In this document: piece after piece, positions 1 through 5,092 of the stretch
Layout of the letters: each line of letters begins with the position of its first letter
How positions within the stretch are numbered: the stretch's first letter is position 1
Source of the DNA: Chloroflexota bacterium
Lineage (GTDB): Bacteria; Chloroflexota; Chloroflexia; QHBQ01; JADMIH01
Length of the DNA: 5,171 nt
Direction of reading: 5' to 3'
NCBI GenBank assembly: GCA_015478675.1
Contig: JADMIH010000233.1
Location: 1 to 5,171, forward strand
Position numbers and translations under genes: made by a program
Notes under the pieces: model-generated
Seen by the model: only the letters and a program-made list of their open reading frames with translations
Databases searched by the model: none
Told to the model about the DNA's origin: nothing

Positions 1-7
1 GGATACT

Positions 8-36
8 CCCCTGACGGGGTATTAGGGGTGTCCCCT
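8..36 (+). repeat. GGGG/CCCC repeat unit, left copy
   Basis: This 29-bp stretch matches 5119-5147 at 26 positions, in the same orientation. Both begin with the palindromic CCCCTGACGGGG and end with AGGGGTGTCCCCT, so each unit holds two short palindromes in tandem. The three mismatches fall between the two palindromes (positions 21-23). The heptamer GATACTC lies beside the unit in both copies, at 2-8 on the left and 5148-5154 on the right. It is probably a dispersed genomic repeat; its function is unknown. Confidence 0.7.
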
Positions 37-62
37 ACCCTAATCTCTCCCTGATAACAGTT

Positions 63-105
63 CCCCATCCCACGTGTGGGAGGGGGTCAGGGGGTGGGCC
101 TTGCC
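63..105 (+). repeat. Palindromic REP/MITE-like element with G-runs
   Basis: Positions 63-73 pair with 76-86 (CCCC, one A/G mismatch, TCCCAC against GTGGGA, GGGG) around a CACGTG centre. The G-runs continue beyond the stem to about 98, and CCTTGCCC follows. The layout parallels 4981-5030: C-run palindrome, then two G-runs of five, a further G-run, then CCTT and C's. I take it as a diverged member of the same family. The strand after the stem centre also fits a G-quadruplex motif (78-98). Confidence 0.6.
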
Positions 106-116
106 CTTGTACCATG

Positions 117-157
117 CTAATCTACTGCATTGCTCTACCCTAACCCTGAACACTTAC
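117..157 (-). repeat. GTAAGYGTTCAG element, inverted left copy
   Basis: Read on the minus strand, this begins GTAAGTGTTCAG (157-146), continues through a G-rich spacer and reaches GCAATG (133-128). The two right-hand copies (4889-4920 and 5061-5092) read GTAAGCGTTCAG, G-rich spacer, GCAATG on the plus strand. The spacer is 12 nt here and 9 nt there, so this copy is diverged. Its plus-strand 12-mer CTGAACACTTAC is identical to 5041-5052. Confidence 0.55.
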
Positions 158-203
158 AAACCACTCATCACTAACCACCGGCCACTACCCACAAGTGGAA
201 AAC

Positions 204-225
204 AACCCCTGCCCCCAACCCCCAG
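204..225 (-). repeat. Inverted fragment of the G-run repeat
   Basis: On the minus strand this reads as G5-TT-G5-CA-G4, close to the G5-TT-G5-TGA-G3 core of the element at 5003-5020. It lacks a paired partner, so it is at best a degenerate fragment lying just upstream of the candidate -10 box at 229-234. Confidence 0.4.
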
Positions 226-234
226 TGCTATACT
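226..234 (+). promoter_or_regulatory. Possible extended -10 promoter for the propeller gene
   Basis: TGCTATACT fits the extended -10 pattern TGnTATAAT with one mismatch. No recognisable -35 box lies 16-18 bp upstream, which an extended -10 can tolerate. Transcription would start near 241 and give a leader of about 110 nt. The box lies between C-runs (206-223 and 235-240) in an otherwise C-rich stretch. This is inference from sequence only. Confidence 0.35.
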
Positions 235-336
235 CCCCCCAGGCTGGTAGTGCAACCCCTGCCGCTGTAAATCGTTATGTTTGTGGGACCGTAAGCGCCC
301 GCGCAGAACGACACAACAGACAAACAGGCAATAACT

Positions 337-343
337 AGGAGGA
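337..343 (+). promoter_or_regulatory. Strong Shine-Dalgarno site
   Basis: AGGAGGA lies 9 nt before the ATG at 353, a near-ideal ribosome binding site. It fixes the start of the secreted propeller gene and agrees with the signal peptide beginning exactly at that methionine. Confidence 0.85.
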
Positions 344-352
344 CAAGAGATT

Positions 353-2269
353 ATGAAACCAGTGCAGCGTAAAACTGCCAGGGCAGGAGCAGCAATCGCC
401 AGCGTCGCAATGGCAGGCGCCGTGCTACTCAACGCCATCCCTGCCGCCGCAGTAGAATTTGCCCACCCCGCTTTCAAGAACCTGTGGGACCGCACCGACT
501 CCCTTGTGGCATCAGGCCAGGTGAGCCGCACATTCTTCTGGGGCCCAGAGCCTCGCGCAGCCGCCCAGGAGCAATATGTAGACGCACCGAACGGCACAGG
601 CACCCGCCTCGTCCAATACTTCGATAAGTCGCGCATGGAGATCAACGACCCCGGCGCAAACGCAAGCAGCCCCTTCTTCGTTACCAATGGCCTCCTCACC
701 ATCGAACTGATCAGCGGCCAGATGCAGATAGGCAACAACGCCTTCGTCAATCGCTATCCAGCAGCCATACCTATCTCCGGCGACGTTGACGACACCCAGG
801 CCCCTACATACGCCTCCTTTATCTCCGTCTCTAACACCCGCAGAGGCGACCACCCGCAGCCCGACCGCACAGGCCAGTTCGCCACCTCCACCATCAACCA
901 GGCGGGCCAGATAGGCAACGACCCCGCCAAAGCCAATGTGCCCGGTACCAAGCTCGTCTACTTCGAGCCTTCTACCAAGCACAACATACCTGAAAGATTC
1001 TGGCAGTTCCTCAACGCCACCGGCCCTATCAGTCAGACAGGCCAGATAGTCAACCAGCGCCTCATAGACCCCTGGTTCTACGCTTCCGGCCTCCCCATCT
1101 CCGATGCCTACTGGAGCCGTGTCAAGATAAAAGGCGTTATGCAGGACGTCATGATCCAGGCATTTGAACGCCGCGTCCTTACTTACGTGCCCACCAACGA
1201 CCCCGGCTTCCAGGTCGAAATGGGCAACATCGGCCTTCATTACTACGACTGGCGCTATAAGGACGCAGGCAAGCCCACAGGCACCGTAACCGTTGTTCCC
1301 GCAACAGGCACGCCAGCTACAGCCGTGCCCACCGTTACCGGCACTTTAGGCACTGCTACAGCCACAGGCACGCCCGGCAGCCCCACTCCTACCGTCACAG
1401 GCACACCTCCCACCTCTACTCCCACCGTCACCCCTACCCCTAACGTCATCACCCAGGGGCTTATTGCCTTCTCCTCCAACCGGAGCGGTAACTTCGACGT
1501 ATACACCATCAAAGGCGACGGCACAGGCGCTAAGGACCTCACTTCCAACAGCCCAAGAGACGATACCAATCCTGCCTTCTCGCCCGATTACACCAAGATC
1601 GCCTTCACCTCAAGCCGCGATGGCAACCAGGATATCTACGTTATGAACGCCGATGGCTCATCCCCCACCCGTCTCACCAACGACCCTGCCGATGACTACC
1701 AACCAACATGGTCGCCCGACGGCACGAAGATCGCTTTTGTCTCCAAGCGCTCAGGCGGCCAAGCGGACGTCTACATGATGAACTCCAACGGCACCAACCA
1801 GACGAACCTTACCTTCCTCGCAGGCGACGATGACAACCCCTCCTGGGGCGTCAACAACCTGATAGCCTTTACCTCCAAGCGCTCAGGCGCTGCTCAGATA
1901 TATACCCTCAACCCCGATGCGCCCGCCGCCGTCACGCAAATCACCAATACCGGAGAGAACTTCCTGCCAAAATGGAACACCTTAGCCAAACGTATAGTCT
2001 TCATCTCTACCCGCGATGGCACCGGTGAGGTATACACTATGCGCCCAGGTGGTGAAGAGCAGACCAGGCTCACCCTCAATACTTACAACGATTGGGATCC
2101 GGCCTACTCACCCGACAACAGCAAGATAGTCTACGCCGAGGAGTTCGGTGGCGACTCAACCAACCTTGAGCTTTACGACATGAACATAGACGGCACCAAC
2201 CAGCAGCGCCTCACTATCGAGCCAGGCAAAGATCAGCAGCCCAACTGGGGCCTCACAACCACCAAGTAG
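353..2269 (+). CDS. Secreted protein: Chloroflexota-type N-terminal module, Thr/Pro linker, six-repeat PD40/TolB-like beta-propeller
   Basis: A 638-aa exported protein of unknown function. Residues 1-33 form a Sec-type signal peptide: basic start (KPVQRKTAR), Ala-rich hydrophobic core, probable cleavage after PAAA at 33. Residues 36-302 form a module with landmarks NLWDRTD (43-49), WGPEP (63-67), VQYFDKSRMEIN (87-98), VTNGLL (110-115), a DPWFYASGLPISDAYW block (239-254) and the end motif MGNIGLHYYDWRY (290-302). I recall this pattern from uncharacterised Chloroflexota proteins and know no assigned function. Residues about 308-368 are a Thr/Pro/Gly linker. Residues 370-634 contain six PD40-like repeats of about 42-48 residues, with IAFxSxRxG, xIYxMNxDG and xxPxWSPDG motifs; the number matches the six blades of TolB propellers. 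The mature protein has no cysteine and no C-terminal anchor, so it is probably released or loosely held at the cell surface. It should not be called TolB: the TolB N-terminal domain and Tol-Pal genes are absent. The propeller may bind protein or glycan (inference). Confidence 0.9.
   Translation: MKPVQRKTARAGAAIASVAMAGAVLLNAIPAAAVEFAHPAFKNLWDRTDSLVASGQVSRTFFWGPEPRAAAQEQYVDAPNGTGTRLVQYFDKSRMEINDPGANASSPFFVTNGLLTIELISGQMQIGNNAFVNRYPAAIPISGDVDDTQAPTYASFISVSNTRRGDHPQPDRTGQFATSTINQAGQIGNDPAKANVPGTKLVYFEPSTKHNIPERFWQFLNATGPISQTGQIVNQRLIDPWFYASGLPISDAYWSRVKIKGVMQDVMIQAFERRVLTYVPTNDPGFQVEMGNIGLHYYDWRYKDAGKPTGTVTVVPATGTPATAVPTVTGTLGTATATGTPGSPTPTVTGTPPTSTPTVTPTPNVITQGLIAFSSNRSGNFDVYTIKGDGTGAKDLTSNSPRDDTNPAFSPDYTKIAFTSSRDGNQDIYVMNADGSSPTRLTNDPADDYQPTWSPDGTKIAFVSKRSGGQADVYMMNSNGTNQTNLTFLAGDDDNPSWGVNNLIAFTSKRSGAAQIYTLNPDAPAAVTQITNTGENFLPKWNTLAKRIVFISTRDGTGEVYTMRPGGEEQTRLTLNTYNDWDPAYSPDNSKIVYAEEFGGDSTNLELYDMNIDGTNQQRLTIEPGKDQQPNWGLTTTK
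1274..1441 (+). repeat. Thr/Pro-rich linker with TPTVTGT-like repeats
   Basis: This coding stretch (residues 308-363 of the secreted protein) is nearly all Thr, Pro, Gly, Ala and Val. The motif PTVTGT appears twice (in VPTVTGTLG and TPTVTGTPP) and a variant, TPTVTPTP, closes it. At the DNA level, variants of CCCACCGTYAC recur. Such mucin-like linkers commonly separate folded domains of exported proteins and may carry O-glycans. The low complexity makes length variation by replication slippage plausible. Confidence 0.8.
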
Positions 2270-2319
2270 AAAACCACCTGCTCAGCATGGGCCTGTGGCA
2301 CCCGCTATTGTGCTAAAGC

Positions 2320-2352
2320 AAGACCCCTCCCCGCCTGTGGGGGAGGGGTCTT
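2320..2352 (+). terminator. Terminator-like hairpin after the propeller gene
   Basis: A perfect 13-bp stem (2320-2332 with 2340-2352, core GACCCCTCCCC/GGGGAGGGGTC) surrounds a 7-nt loop, 50 bp after the stop codon. The following bases are CTCTTATG, so the T-tract is weak. Position and strength suit a transcription terminator. However, the palindrome belongs to the repeat family also seen at 2420-2445 and 4981-5007, so it may be a repeat recruited as a terminator. Confidence 0.55.
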
Positions 2353-2366
2353 CTCTTATGAAACAT

Positions 2367-2510
2367 GAGCCATCCCAAATTTAAGATTTATGCTTCGTGA
2401 GCGTAGATAGCTTAGAAGGCCCCTCTCCCGCCTGTTGGGGAGGGGTTGGTGTGGTGTTAGGAATACCTCACTCCACGGGTCATAGACGAATATTAAATTC
2501 GGGATGACTC
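2367..2510. mobile_element. Candidate MITE, 144 bp
   Basis: Positions 2367-2389 are an imperfect inverted copy of 2488-2510 (19 of 23 matching; shared core CATCCCRAATTTAA). These arms border about 98 bp that contain a C/G-run palindrome (2420-2445). The trinucleotide CAT directly abuts both ends (2364-2366 and 2511-2513) and could be a 3-bp target duplication, although that would occur by chance about once in 64. The AT-rich arms contrast with the surrounding C-rich DNA. No transposase is present, so any movement would have depended on one elsewhere in the genome. Confidence 0.5.
2420..2445. repeat. G/C-run palindrome inside the candidate MITE
   Basis: Positions 2420-2428 pair with 2437-2445 (nine pairs, one of them a G/T wobble) around an 8-nt loop. 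The right half, GCCTGTTGGGGAGGGGT (2430-2446), matches 2333-2349 of the preceding terminator-like hairpin at 16 of 17 positions. The two are therefore copies of one element in the same orientation, about 97 bp apart. Confidence 0.65.
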
Positions 2511-2570
2511 CATCTTTACGGAGATGCACATCAGGCCAGCAACCCACAATATATACTCATAACGACCGAT

Positions 2571-2597
2571 TTGCTGCAACCATAGAAGCGGTATACT
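2571..2597 (+). promoter_or_regulatory. Possible promoter of the MFS exporter
   Basis: TTGCTG (2571-2576) resembles a -35 box and TATACT (2592-2597) a -10 box. The 15-bp spacing is slightly short for a sigma-70-type promoter. Transcription would start near 2604, giving a leader of about 30 nt. A second TATACTC copy at 2552-2558 has no -35 partner. Inference from sequence only. Confidence 0.4.
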
Positions 2598-2620
2598 CTA
2601 TAAGAACACCAAAACCCACC

Positions 2621-2630
2621 AGGTGAGGAG
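2621..2630 (+). promoter_or_regulatory. Ribosome binding site deciding the MFS start
   Basis: AGGTGAGGAG directly precedes the ATG at 2635, with 4 nt after GAGGAG or 8 nt after AGGTGA. An in-frame GTG at 2623 would add four residues (MRRR) but lies inside this purine-rich site and has only A/C-rich sequence upstream. The ATG is therefore preferred. Confidence 0.65.
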
Positions 2631-2634
2631 ACGC

Positions 2635-4074
2635 ATGGCACACGATACAAACACGATCCACGAAGCAAATGCCGGACAGCCCGCAGGCGCAAATGAAAAC
2701 ACACCCAAAATCACCTTCATCACCGTCCTTAAAAACGGCGGCTTCCGCAACCTCTGGCTTGGACAGGTGGTGTCACAGGTGGGTGACTACTTCGCCTTCC
2801 TCGCCCTGCTCGTAGTGATCAGCGGCCTCTCCAACAACCTACAGAGCACCACCCTTGCCGTATCCGGCATCATGATAGCTAGCACCCTGCCACGCCTTCT
2901 CTTTGGCATGCTTGCGGGCGTCTTCGTAGATAGGTGGGACCGCCGCCGCACCATGCTGACCTCCGACTTGCTGCGTGCTGCCCTCACCCTTACAATGATC
3001 CCCGCTTTCCTCGACAAGAACCTGCCTGCCCTTTTCGTCCTCACCTTCGCGATGTCAGCAGTGGGCACTCTCTTCAACCCCGCCAAAGGCGCGCTCATAC
3101 CAAAGCTGGTGCCCAAAGAGCATCTCCTTTCTGCCAACTCCCTCTCCCAGACCAGCCAGATGCTGGCTGTGCTCATCGGCCCCGCCCTGGCAGGCACTAC
3201 ACTCAAGTTAGCTGGCACAGGCAACGAATGGGTCGCTTTCCTGGTAGACTCCCTCTCTTTCCTCATCTCGGCCACGGCGATATTCTTCATATCAATGCCA
3301 CCTGAGCATACAGCCAACACCCAGCCCTCAACTTCCGGCTCCGAAAACGGAGCGGTGCGCCGCGTCTGGGAGGAACTCCTCGTCGGCCTGAAGACCCTTG
3401 TGCTCAACCGCACAATCGGCACAGTCACAGTCATCTTGGGCATCACAATGCTCGGAATGGGCGCGGTAAATGTCCTCTGGGTAGTCTACCTGAAAACCCG
3501 CTTCGGGCTTGAGGGCCCAGAACTGGCATGGCGGTTAAGCATACTCGATATTGCCTTCGCCGCCGGAATGATACTATCCACCGTAATCACAGGCAATCTG
3601 CTGTCGAGCCTTGCGCCCAAGTGGTTCTGCGTCGGTAGCCTACTGGGAATAGGCATTATGCTGGCCGTCTTCGGCTACTTGCCCGACTATTGGACAATCA
3701 CCGCAGCCATCGTGCTCCTCGGCGCGTTCGTAGCACCCATCAACACAGGCGTCTCCACTCTCGTTCAGATAGTGGTGCCCAACGAACAGCTAGGCCGCGT
3801 TAACGGCGGCATGGGCACAGTCATAGACACAGCCACAGTAGGCTCGATGAGCCTTGCGGGCGTGCTGGGCGCAATCCTCGGCATACCAATCGTTTTCCTG
3901 ATAGCCGGCGTCATCTGCCTGCTCATGGGTATTATCGCCTGGCTGGTGCTCCCTGCCATCACCCTCAAAGACAAGCCCGAAGACGATCACACCGAGAAGA
4001 GAGAACTAGCCATTCACCCCGAAGCCATCCTCGACCCCGGTCTCTCGCTTACCGAAATAGAACAGGCCAGCTAA
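2635..4074 (+). CDS. Major facilitator superfamily exporter, MFS_3/EntS-like type
   Basis: A 479-aa integral membrane protein, close to the usual length of 12-helix major facilitator exporters. After a soluble N-terminal stretch (1-40) comes FRNLWLGQVVSQVGDYF (37-53), the first-helix pattern of the MFS_3 drug and siderophore exporter group. The conserved loop between helices 2 and 3 reads GVFVDRWDRRR (95-105), the motif A with its Asp-Arg and Arg pair, followed by SDLLRA (110-115). The NPAKGALIPKLVPKEHLLSAN block and the IGPALAG helix are also typical. A hydrophilic central loop (about 222-258) separates the two six-helix halves. The C-terminal tail (about 443-479) is acidic and cytoplasmic. 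The likely role is proton-driven efflux of a small molecule; the substrate (drug, siderophore or other) cannot be read from the sequence. It appears to be monocistronic and ends 10 bp from a convergent ABC ATPase gene. A GTG four codons upstream is a less likely start. Confidence 0.9.
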   Translation: MAHDTNTIHEANAGQPAGANENTPKITFITVLKNGGFRNLWLGQVVSQVGDYFAFLALLVVISGLSNNLQSTTLAVSGIMIASTLPRLLFGMLAGVFVDRWDRRRTMLTSDLLRAALTLTMIPAFLDKNLPALFVLTFAMSAVGTLFNPAKGALIPKLVPKEHLLSANSLSQTSQMLAVLIGPALAGTTLKLAGTGNEWVAFLVDSLSFLISATAIFFISMPPEHTANTQPSTSGSENGAVRRVWEELLVGLKTLVLNRTIGTVTVILGITMLGMGAVNVLWVVYLKTRFGLEGPELAWRLSILDIAFAAGMILSTVITGNLLSSLAPKWFCVGSLLGIGIMLAVFGYLPDYWTITAAIVLLGAFVAPINTGVSTLVQIVVPNEQLGRVNGGMGTVIDTATVGSMSLAGVLGAILGIPIVFLIAGVICLLMGIIAWLVLPAITLKDKPEDDHTEKRELAIHPEAILDPGLSLTEIEQAS

Positions 4075-4084
4075 CTCACCCCGC

Positions 4085-4828
4085 CTAGTGATACTCGTCG
4101 GAGACGATATGGCCGTCCTGCACCCTGATAACGCGACGTGCGTGGGCGGCCAGAACAGCGTCGTGCGTCACAAAGACCACCGACTTCCCCTGCCTGCTCA
4201 ACTCCTCCAGCAGCCCCATTATATGCTCACCTGTGGCACTATCGAGGTTGCCTGTCGGCTCGTCGGCAATGACTATTGGCGGGTCATTGGCAAGCGAGCG
4301 CGCTATAGCTACTCGCTGCTGCTCGCCACCCGAAAGCTCACTCGGCAAATGGCTCGCCCGCCCACCTAGCCCCACCCGCTCCAACAGCGACAAAGCCCTG
4401 TCGCCACGTCGAGCGCCATAGCTGTTGAGAAAGTCCATCGGCAGCATAACGTTCTCAAGCGCGGTAAGAGTAGGCAGCAACTGGAAGAACTGAAAGACTA
4501 TCCCAACATTTGCCCCACGCCATTTGGCAAGCTCATTTTCACTCATCATGTGAAGAGGCGCACCTGCCATCAACACCTGCCCCGTAGACGGCCTGTCTAT
4601 TCCTGTAACCATGTTGAGTATAGTGGACTTACCACTTCCCGAAGGGCCAACTATAGCCGTGAACTCCCCCGCATAAAGGGTCAGGTTCACTCCTCTGAGC
4701 GCGATATACTGCCTGTTGCCCATAGGATACGCCTTGACGACATTCACCAGCCTCCCCACAGGCGCTTTCCCAGGCACATCGCCCGGCGCCGCCGGTATAT
4801 AGCCCTTCTGCGGTAAGGTTGCGCTCAT
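4085..4828 (-). CDS. ABC transporter ATP-binding protein, MacB/LolD/FtsE type
   Basis: A 247-aa nucleotide-binding subunit with every catalytic motif intact: Walker A GPSGSGKST (61-69), Q-loop Q113 in FQFFQLLPTLTALENV, signature LSGGEQQR (165-172), Walker B IVIADEP (185-191) with catalytic E190, D-loop NLDS (194-197) and H-loop H222. The FQFFQLLPTLTALENV stretch and the LSGGEQQRVAIARSLANDP block place it with ATPases that pair with FtsX/MacB-type permeases (mechanotransmission exporters, LolCDE, FtsEX). The residues before R26 (a Pro/Gly/Ala stretch) lie outside the conserved fold. Internal GTG codons at 18, 24 or 28 are possible starts, but only the first ATG coincides with promoter-like sequence. 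No Shine-Dalgarno precedes that ATG, and the transcript may be leaderless. No permease or membrane-fusion gene is in view: downstream of the gene lies only the convergent exporter, and upstream at least 343 bp of non-coding DNA. The substrate is unknown. Confidence 0.93.
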   Translation of the reverse strand: MSATLPQKGYIPAAPGDVPGKAPVGRLVNVVKAYPMGNRQYIALRGVNLTLYAGEFTAIVGPSGSGKSTILNMVTGIDRPSTGQVLMAGAPLHMMSENELAKWRGANVGIVFQFFQLLPTLTALENVMLPMDFLNSYGARRGDRALSLLERVGLGGRASHLPSELSGGEQQRVAIARSLANDPPIVIADEPTGNLDSATGEHIMGLLEELSRQGKSVVFVTHDAVLAAHARRVIRVQDGHIVSDEYH

Positions 4829-4834
4829 ATCATA

Positions 4835-4863
4835 ATTCTACACCAATCGCACACTTTTGCCAC
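4835..4863 (-). promoter_or_regulatory. Possible promoter of the ABC ATPase, leaderless geometry
   Basis: On the minus strand, GTGGCA (4863-4858; four of six matches to TTGACA) is followed after 17 bp by TAGAAT (4840-4835; five of six matches to TATAAT). A start 7 nt after the -10 box falls on the A of the ATG at 4828. With no Shine-Dalgarno visible, this suggests a leaderless mRNA. Inference only. Confidence 0.4.
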
Positions 4864-4888
4864 GAGATTACTGCGTGGTGCGTGTTAC

Positions 4889-4920
4889 GTAAGCGTTCAG
4901 AATAGGGGTGCAATGGCTAT
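4889..4920 (+). repeat. GTAAGCGTTCAG element, copy 1
   Basis: This 32-bp direct repeat matches 5061-5092 at 30 positions. It begins GTAAGCGTTCAG and ends AGGGGTGCAATGGCTAT; the two differences lie at positions 14 and 15. The spacing between the two starts is 172 bp. A diverged inverted copy is at 117-157. Confidence 0.8.
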
Positions 4921-4980
4921 ATCCTACCCTGGCCGAGCCGTAAGCGCCCCCCACACATCCATACCTCCATCCATACAAAG

Positions 4981-5041
4981 CCCCCTCTCCCATGAAGGGA
5001 GAGGGGGTTGGGGGTGAGGGTCCTTCCCCCAACCCCCTCTC
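4981..5041 (+). repeat. Overlapping palindromes of the C/G-run REP-like family
   Basis: Two hairpins overlap. The first pairs 4981-4991 with 4997-5007 (CCCCCTCTCCC, loop ATGAA, GGGAGAGGGGG). The second pairs 4999-5014 with 5026-5041, a perfect 16-bp stem with an 11-nt loop. They share 4999-5007 and cannot form together. The order of C-run palindrome, GGTTGGGGGTGAGGG, then CCTTCCCCC resembles 63-105. From memory, motifs built on CCCTCTCCC and GGTTGGGG(G)TGAGGG are widely dispersed intergenic repeats in many bacteria. Confidence 0.7.
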
Positions 5042-5072
5042 TGAACACTTACAGGCACAAGTAAGCGTTCAG
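5041..5072 (+). repeat. 12-bp inverted pair CTGAACACTTAC / GTAAGCGTTCAG
   Basis: CTGAACACTTAC (5041-5052) and GTAAGCGTTCAG (5061-5072) are inverted copies with one mismatch, separated by 8 nt. The right arm is the start of the GTAAGYGTTCAG element. The left arm is identical to 146-157 at the other end of the window. Confidence 0.7.
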
Positions 5073-5092
5073 AGCAGGGGTGCAATGGCTAT
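5061..5092 (+). repeat. GTAAGCGTTCAG element, copy 2
   Basis: Direct copy of 4889-4920 with 30 of 32 positions identical. Its tail, AGGGGTGCAATGGCTAT (5076-5092), is repeated imperfectly at 5101-5117 (15 of 17 matches), so this element runs into the tandem GGGG/CCCC units that follow. Confidence 0.8.

Larger units (their letters stand above)
1..352. other. Non-coding, repeat-rich region upstream of the propeller gene
   Basis: No convincing gene lies here. The stretch holds, in order: a GGGG/CCCC repeat unit shared with the right end of the window (8-36); a hairpin followed by G-runs (63-105); an inverted, diverged copy of the GTAAGYGTTCAG element (117-157); a C-run block resembling an inverted fragment of the G-run repeat (204-225); a possible extended -10 promoter (226-234); and the leader of the next gene with its Shine-Dalgarno site. 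The 12-mer CCGTAAGCGCCC at 289-300 recurs exactly at 4938-4949. Confidence 0.75.
2270..2634. other. Intergenic region between the propeller gene and the MFS exporter
   Basis: No gene is supported here. It holds a terminator-like hairpin (2320-2352), a 144-bp candidate MITE (2367-2510) with a related G/C-run palindrome inside (2420-2445), a promoter-like pair of boxes (2571-2597) and the ribosome binding site of the exporter. A 63-codon minus-strand reading frame (2547-2356) runs through the whole candidate MITE and is not credible as a gene. Confidence 0.75.

Noticed and set aside
154..750. 198-codon minus-strand frame overlapping the start of the propeller gene
   Set aside because: Most of it is antisense to the signal peptide and N-terminal module, and the rest runs through repeats. 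The product looks like random shadow translation.
512..1240. 242-codon open frame on the minus strand inside the propeller gene
   Set aside because: It lies wholly antisense to a gene with a signal peptide, a strong ribosome binding site and recognisable domains. Its translation shows no known motif. Long antisense frames are common in GC-rich coding DNA.
353..2269. Annotation of the first gene as the translocation protein TolB
   Set aside because: Only the propeller repeats are shared. The N-terminal TolB domain is replaced by a different module plus a Thr/Pro linker, and no tol or pal gene is nearby.
2356..2547. 63-codon minus-strand frame in the intergenic region
   Set aside because: It covers both inverted arms and the central palindrome of the candidate MITE, so its sequence is explained by the repeat. 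No ribosome binding site or recognisable domain supports it.
2787..3446. 219-codon minus-strand frame inside the MFS gene
   Set aside because: It is very rich in Arg, Ser and Thr with no domain, as expected for the antisense of a hydrophobic membrane protein gene.
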